Made by a program: the position numbers and the translations under genes. Of a stretch of DNA of 14,466 bases, positions 14,279 through 14,466 are shown piece after piece. The DNA is from Comamonadaceae bacterium (GTDB lineage Bacteria; Pseudomonadota; Gammaproteobacteria; Burkholderiales; Burkholderiaceae_C): assembly GCA_947454585.1 (NCBI GenBank), contig CANGML010000020.1:1-14466 (forward strand), read 5' to 3'. The notes beneath the pieces were generated by a model. That model searched no databases, was not told the DNA's origin, and worked only from the letters and a program-made list of their open reading frames with translations. How positions within the stretch are numbered: the stretch's first letter is position 1; every line of letters begins with the position of its first letter.

Positions 14279-14466
14279 ATGAAACAAGAAACTCTAGATG
14301 AGACTGATTTAAAGCTGCTCGACGCCTTGCAACACGATGCGACCCTGAGCAACGTGGTCTTGGCCGAGCGCCTCCACATCTCGCCGCCCACTTGCTTGCG
14401 CCGCGTCAAACGATTGACGGAGGGAGGCTGGATTGAGCGACAAATTGCCGTGCTCAATGCCGACAA
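14279..14466 (+). CDS. Lrp/AsnC family transcriptional regulator (3' part missing)
   Basis: The first 62 residues of a leucine-responsive-type regulator, cut by the window end. The N-terminal helix-turn-helix is complete: LDETDLKLLDALQHDATLS at 6-24, then VVLAERLHISPPTCLRRVKRL with the typical SPPTCLRRVKRL recognition helix near 36-47, then EGGWIERQIAVLN leading to the linker. The ligand-binding RAM domain would lie beyond the window. ATG at 14279 has no clear Shine-Dalgarno, but it is the only start placing the family N-terminus correctly. It is divergent from glmS across an AT-rich gap with a dyad, so it may control itself and perhaps glmS; which amino acid it senses cannot be told. Confidence 0.9.
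   Translation, partial: MKQETLDETDLKLLDALQHDATLSNVVLAERLHISPPTCLRRVKRLTEGGWIERQIAVLNAD

Noticed and set aside
1..14466. CRISPR arrays, insertion sequences, tRNA genes, integrases, toxin-antitoxin pairs
   Set aside because: No spaced direct repeats, transposase motifs, tRNA-like folds or small paired toxin/antitoxin frames were seen on either strand.

Overview
The window looks like ordinary chromosomal DNA of a betaproteobacterium, most likely Burkholderiales / Comamonadaceae (Limnohabitans- or Rhodoferax-like). This rests on recognising the protein families and their style, the GC-rich coding sequence with AT-rich regulatory gaps, and a divergent MarR / 3-hydroxybenzoate-hydroxylase-type pair like the one known from Comamonas. 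I see no tRNA, rRNA, insertion sequence, integrase, CRISPR array or attachment site. Coding density is very high. The longest gene-free gaps are 135 bases (14144-14278), 123 bases (10235-10357) and 90 bases (7501-7590).

Layout. 1-2538 (+): the end of a cytosolic 5'-nucleotidase, then an SbmA/YddA-type ABC exporter. 2557-3911 (-): queC (queuosine precursor synthesis) and a UPF0114/YqhA membrane protein. 3954-5098 (+): a YggT-family membrane protein and a secreted lipocalin. 5101-7500 (-): read in transcription order, a short NADP-type malic enzyme, a tiny HNH nuclease-like protein and a DMT/EamA transporter, packed as one probable operon. 7591-8942 (+): a SAM-dependent RNA methyltransferase-like protein, overlapped by 4 bases by a YkgJ-type cysteine-cluster protein. 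8952-10234 (-): a MarR-type regulator, a SET-domain lysine methyltransferase and an unrecognised 131-residue protein, probably one operon. 10358-12268 (+): a MobA-like FAD hydroxylase. 12269-14143 (-): glmS. 14279-end (+): the start of an Lrp/AsnC regulator, running off the window.

How parts work together. The clearest regulatory unit is 9788-12268. The MarR gene and the aromatic hydroxylase gene are divergent. The gap between them carries a consensus -35, a good -10, and a perfect 8+8 base inverted repeat covering the spacer and -10. That is the layout of a repressor switch opened by an aromatic acid. The unusual part is what travels with the regulator: a compact, eukaryote-like SET methyltransferase with a complete post-SET zinc motif, then an unknown helical protein. 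This is the best candidate in the window for something undescribed. The remaining genes are mostly housekeeping (glmS, queC, malic enzyme) or widespread membrane families.
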